Assembly: GCA_009774465.1 (NCBI GenBank)
Contig: VSNT01000319.1
Location: forward strand, 1-7,095
Length of the DNA: 7,095 bases
Origin: Lachnospiraceae bacterium
GTDB taxonomy: Bacteria > Bacillota_A > Clostridia > Lachnospirales > Lachnospiraceae
Direction: 5' to 3'
Below are positions 4,935 through 7,095 of the stretch, piece by piece. The notes beneath the pieces were generated by a model. It searched no databases. It was not told the DNA's origin and was given only the letters and a program-made list of their open reading frames with translations. Numbering within the stretch: position 1 is the first letter of the stretch; each line of letters starts with the position of its first letter. The translations under genes were made by a program, and so were the position numbers.

Positions 4935-4951
4935 GATAATTCGGGATTATC
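4935..4951. promoter_or_regulatory. GATAAT-N5-ATTATC inverted repeat at the transcription start
   Basis: GATAAT (4935-4940) and ATTATC (4946-4951) are perfect inverted arms around TCGGG. The repeat begins about ten bases below the -10 box, that is, at or just after the expected transcription start, a classic position for repression. The neighbouring XRE protein is the obvious candidate ligand, but the motif differs from the TATAGCTA boxes. Confidence 0.45.
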
Positions 4952-4981
4952 AATGGAAATCGCAGCAAGGAGAGCAGTGTC

Positions 4982-5986
4982 ATGAGAAATGAGCTTGATT
5001 ATAGGTTCTCTATCCGCCGGTTGGATAAAAGCACAGATTCAGATTATGCTGCCGCTCTGAAGATTTACAATGAGACAACTCCATATGAAATTAAGACCAA
5101 CACCAATGAGATAACCTTTTGGCTGGATCGTAAGGATAATACAGACCCTTTTGAATCCATGTTTTTTGTACTGTATTATTCTGATAAGCTCGCAGGATTT
5201 GCCATGATGACGTATATCAAGGCACAGCGTATAGTAATTCTCGAATACGTTGCCTTGGAAACCCAGTATAGGGTTAATACTGTTTTCTTTACCTACATCA
5301 ATCTATTGGAGAGTTATCTACATATCAACCAGTACGATGTGGCGTTTATCCTCAATGAGGTAAGTAACCGCCACAATGGAAGCGACATAGATAAGGAAAG
5401 CCAGATTTTCTCCAAATTGCTCTGCATTGAGGGATTTGGAAAAATTGAGGCTCCCTATGTTACACCGCCGCTTGGGACAAATAATTTCGAGAGCAGCTTC
5501 GATGCGTTCCTTTTTGCAAAATCAAGCGGTGATGTTCATGCGCTGGAACGGCAGACTTATTTGGAAATTGTGAAAGCAATTTACTTTGACTATTTTTTGG
5601 TCTGGTACGAACATGTGCTCCCGGCAAATCTGGTTAATGAATACAATGGGATACTGCAAAAATCCTTTGAAGCTATATCAAGAAAACTATCAACAAACGG
5701 GACGGTTCCTGTATTATATGTGGAGTGCCCCATTCTACTAAACAATACATGCAATATCAAAACGACCGGACTACCGCCGGCCACGCCTAAGAAATCAAAA
5801 GTCTTATTGTATGTTGTGCTTGCGGTGTTTATTGTGATCTGCCCCTTAGTTGTAGCCTGGGGTTATAACTATGTATTGAATTTATTAGGAGTCCCGATAG
5901 GCTCTGTAAACGCCATCCTTGGAAGTTGTTTGAGCGCATGTTTGACAACTTGCGCTACATTATGGGTGACCAAGAAAAAACGATGA
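4982..5986 (+). CDS. GNAT-like domain protein with two C-terminal membrane helices
   Basis: This 334-residue protein starts at an ATG seven to eight bases after AAGGAGAG. Residues 8-180 have the look of a GNAT acyltransferase fold: an N-terminal FSIRRL strand, FFVLYYSDKLAGFAMMTYI (61-79) as the beta-2/beta-3 hairpin, and VILEYVALETQYR (85-97) as beta-4 leading to the acetyl-CoA loop. The usual Q/R-x-x-G-x-G/A motif is missing (QYRVNTVF), so acetyl-CoA binding may be lost or altered. Residues 185-260 are a helical middle part. Two membrane helices follow (about 274-298 and 307-328), and the tail KKKR is basic, so the bulk should lie in the cytoplasm. Base composition is visibly more AT-rich than the sigma operon, suggesting separate acquisition. 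The pairing with an XRE regulator on a mobile element recalls defence or addiction modules. The function is unknown. Confidence 0.6.
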   Translation: MRNELDYRFSIRRLDKSTDSDYAAALKIYNETTPYEIKTNTNEITFWLDRKDNTDPFESMFFVLYYSDKLAGFAMMTYIKAQRIVILEYVALETQYRVNTVFFTYINLLESYLHINQYDVAFILNEVSNRHNGSDIDKESQIFSKLLCIEGFGKIEAPYVTPPLGTNNFESSFDAFLFAKSSGDVHALERQTYLEIVKAIYFDYFLVWYEHVLPANLVNEYNGILQKSFEAISRKLSTNGTVPVLYVECPILLNNTCNIKTTGLPPATPKKSKVLLYVVLAVFIVICPLVVAWGYNYVLNLLGVPIGSVNAILGSCLSACLTTCATLWVTKKKR

Positions 5987-6150
5987 CAGAGTCGCCTACT
6001 AAGCTTTATCAAATAGAATCCATATAGCAAAAGATTTTATTGCAGATTCTGGTCATGATTTACTTTGCTACCATATATCAATATGAGGAATCGAGCGATG
6101 GCGGGCAATTGAAAGGGGTTGCCCATACAATTTACCGGCATATTAAAAAT
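5983..6150 (+). pseudogene. Broken reading frame after the GNAT-like gene, cut by the insertion sequence
   Basis: An ATG at 5983 overlaps the stop of the preceding gene (ATGA), giving MTESPTKLYQIESI before a TAG at 6025. The same frame then stays open to a TGA at 6208-6210. Its part before the insertion sequence reads like real protein (YEESSDGGQLKG, then IYRHIKNAN). One base change (CAG to TAG) would explain the stop. I do not recognise the family. The rest of the gene, if it existed, was displaced by the transposase gene or lies beyond the window. No good ribosome binding site precedes the ATG, so coupling to the upstream gene would be needed. A chance open frame remains possible. Confidence 0.3.
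6103..6124. repeat. Short inverted repeat GGGCAA/TTGCCC near the insertion sequence end
   Basis: GGGCAA (6103-6108) and TTGCCC (6119-6124) are perfect arms with a 10-base spacer. The repeat lies 30 bases beyond the stop of the minus-strand transposase gene. It could be a weak end-of-transcript hairpin or a preferred insertion target. It has no strong T-tract on either strand. Confidence 0.3.
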
Positions 6151-6166
6151 GCGAATCAAGAGTTGA
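6145..6166 (+). repeat. Possible left terminal inverted repeat of the insertion sequence
   Basis: Positions 6145-6166 resemble the reverse complement of 7051-7072: AAAAA, then GCG, then an AAGAGT-type stretch are shared, with gaps and mismatches. The left copy overlaps the last codons of the transposase gene, which is unusual. No target-site duplication is visible. This is a guess at the element end. Confidence 0.2.
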
Positions 6167-7040
6167 ACAAGAGCTTGGCAAGAGCGGCAGCAATGCGGCC
6201 AAAGATATGACAAAGCAGGCCCGACAAGGAGCGGACCAAGGAGGCGGACTGGATGTCCGTTAAGCGAATAAGCCAGTTGAAAAAGCACTCGATAGGCTGA
6301 CGGACAGAACTAACAAATGTAGAGAAAGTGTCGCCAGAAATCAGGGGATCGCCTTTTTGCTTTTTCCTTGGAGTAAGCAGCTCAATGGTGTGGTTTTGCT
6401 TCAGTGACAGCGCCCAACCGGCATCAATATATGCCTTATCAGCGTACAGATATCCTGGCTTCAAGAAGGCATGATCTTCCACGATTTGTTTGGCAACAGG
6501 GAGGTCATGCTGCGCCGCGCCAGAAGCCATCAAAGATACCGGAATGGGGAGGCGGCCAGGAACGCGGGCCGCAATAACATGGAGTTTTATGCCGTAATAC
6601 CACTCTTTTCGGGAAGAATTATAGCTTTTCTCGCATAATTCCGAGGCAACCTTGGCGTGCCCGGAACGGGGGCCTTTTGCCAAGATGATGGGGCAGGAAT
6701 CCACAATATAGTCCAATTGCTCCCCCAGATCCACCCCGATGACACTTAGCCAATACTCCGCCAAGGCCTGAAATGCCGGAGCCAACCGATTCAATCGCTC
6801 AGAAAACGCCTGATAGCTGGGCAGCTTGGGAAACCATTCCAGCAGATGGTTTTGGGTATAGTCATAGATCGCCTTCTGCTCGAATCTCCGCTGACTGATG
6901 CCCCACAAATATACCGTTATACACTCCTCATCCGTGAATTGGGGACGGAAATTGTTGCTTTGACGTTGCATTACCGCTTCGATTATGCTACTATTGTCGC
7001 AGACAGCGCAATAGAGTGTTATGAGATTTGTTTGCCACAT
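6156..7040 (-). CDS. IS982-like DDE transposase
   Basis: This 294-residue protein has the normal length for IS982-type transposases and appears intact. The N-terminal part (FTDEECITVYLWG, 35-47; WFPKLPSYQAFSERLNRL, 69-86) is the helical DNA-binding region typical of this group. The catalytic DDE residues are visible: D114 in YIVDSCP, D201 in YADKAYID and E251 in QPIECFFNWL. AKGPRSGHAKVASELC, YYGIKLH and the AQHDLP stretch are also typical. It cuts and rejoins DNA at the element's inverted repeats. The first ATG (7040) has only a weak ribosome binding site. ATG codon 24 is an alternative start, but it would still leave the domain whole. The gene points left, towards the GNAT-like gene, and probably interrupts a small gene at 5983 to about 6150. 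The exact family (IS982 or a close relative) is judged by motif memory. Confidence 0.88.
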   Translation of the reverse strand: MWQTNLITLYCAVCDNSSIIEAVMQRQSNNFRPQFTDEECITVYLWGISQRRFEQKAIYDYTQNHLLEWFPKLPSYQAFSERLNRLAPAFQALAEYWLSVIGVDLGEQLDYIVDSCPIILAKGPRSGHAKVASELCEKSYNSSRKEWYYGIKLHVIAARVPGRLPIPVSLMASGAAQHDLPVAKQIVEDHAFLKPGYLYADKAYIDAGWALSLKQNHTIELLTPRKKQKGDPLISGDTFSTFVSSVRQPIECFFNWLIRLTDIQSASLVRSLSGLLCHIFGRIAAALAKLLFNS

Positions 7041-7050
7041 ACTTACATTC

Positions 7051-7072
7051 TCTACTCTTTTGCGCTGTTTTT
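7051..7072 (-). repeat. Possible right terminal inverted repeat of the insertion sequence
   Basis: This is the partner of 6145-6166. On the minus strand it reads AAAAACAGCG and then an AAAAGAGTAGA stretch, lying upstream of the transposase start. If real, the insertion sequence is a little under 1 kb, the usual size for this group. Similarity between the two ends is only partial, and the true end could lie outside the window. Confidence 0.2.
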
Positions 7073-7095
7073 CTACCCCCTTCTCTTGCTTTTAA

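Noticed and set aside
6037..6288. Minus-strand 83-residue frame across the end of the transposase gene.
   Set aside because: It overlaps the transposase gene in another frame on the same strand and shows no motif of its own.

Overview
The window looks like accessory DNA of an integrative and conjugative element (ICE) in a fairly GC-rich gut Clostridium-class bacterium (Oscillospiraceae/Lachnospiraceae-like). The reasons are strong AGGAGG-type ribosome binding sites, sigma-A-like promoters, a left-edge gene end resembling the DUF4366/CD1107 family of Tn1549-like elements, a DUF3268 zinc-finger gene, an abortive-infection-type toxin-antitoxin pair and an insertion sequence. The species cannot be fixed from the sequence.

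Layout. Positions 2-256 (+) hold the C-terminus of a proline-rich, single-span membrane protein, probably the last visible gene of a conjugation module. Positions 316-2030 (-) hold a translationally coupled two-gene operon: a winged-helix antitoxin-like protein followed by an AbiEii-type nucleotidyltransferase toxin. Its promoter (TTGAAC-17-TATAAT) has an inverted repeat filling the spacer, as expected for an autoregulated system. Positions 2031-2543 contain no gene but are rich in structure: repeated TGACTTTG boxes, a promoter, a junction-type folded RNA (2242-2361), then a roughly 39-bp imperfect hairpin with two possible terminator readings (2376-2483), and a small hairpin before the next gene.

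Positions 2544-4271 (+) hold a three-gene operon: a DUF3268 zinc-finger protein, a small sigma-70-type factor (region 2 plus a C-terminal HTH), and a protein joining a sigma region 4-like HTH to a domain resembling the C-terminal domain of the RNA polymerase alpha subunit (alpha-CTD). A bidirectional terminator (4286-4331) closes it. This leader-RNA plus polymerase-mimic operon is the most unusual part of the window. I infer that it is a transcription switch of the mobile element, with a two-protein sigma/alpha-like initiation module under attenuation control.

Positions 4353-4682 (-) encode an XRE-type repressor. It is divergent from a more AT-rich gene (4982-5986, +) for a degenerate GNAT-like protein with two C-terminal membrane helices. 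Promoters and operator-like repeats lie between them. A broken reading frame (5983 to about 6150) overlaps the stop of the GNAT gene and runs into a complete IS982-like transposase gene (6156-7040, -). The insertion sequence probably ends close to the right edge of the window, but its ends are not securely resolved.
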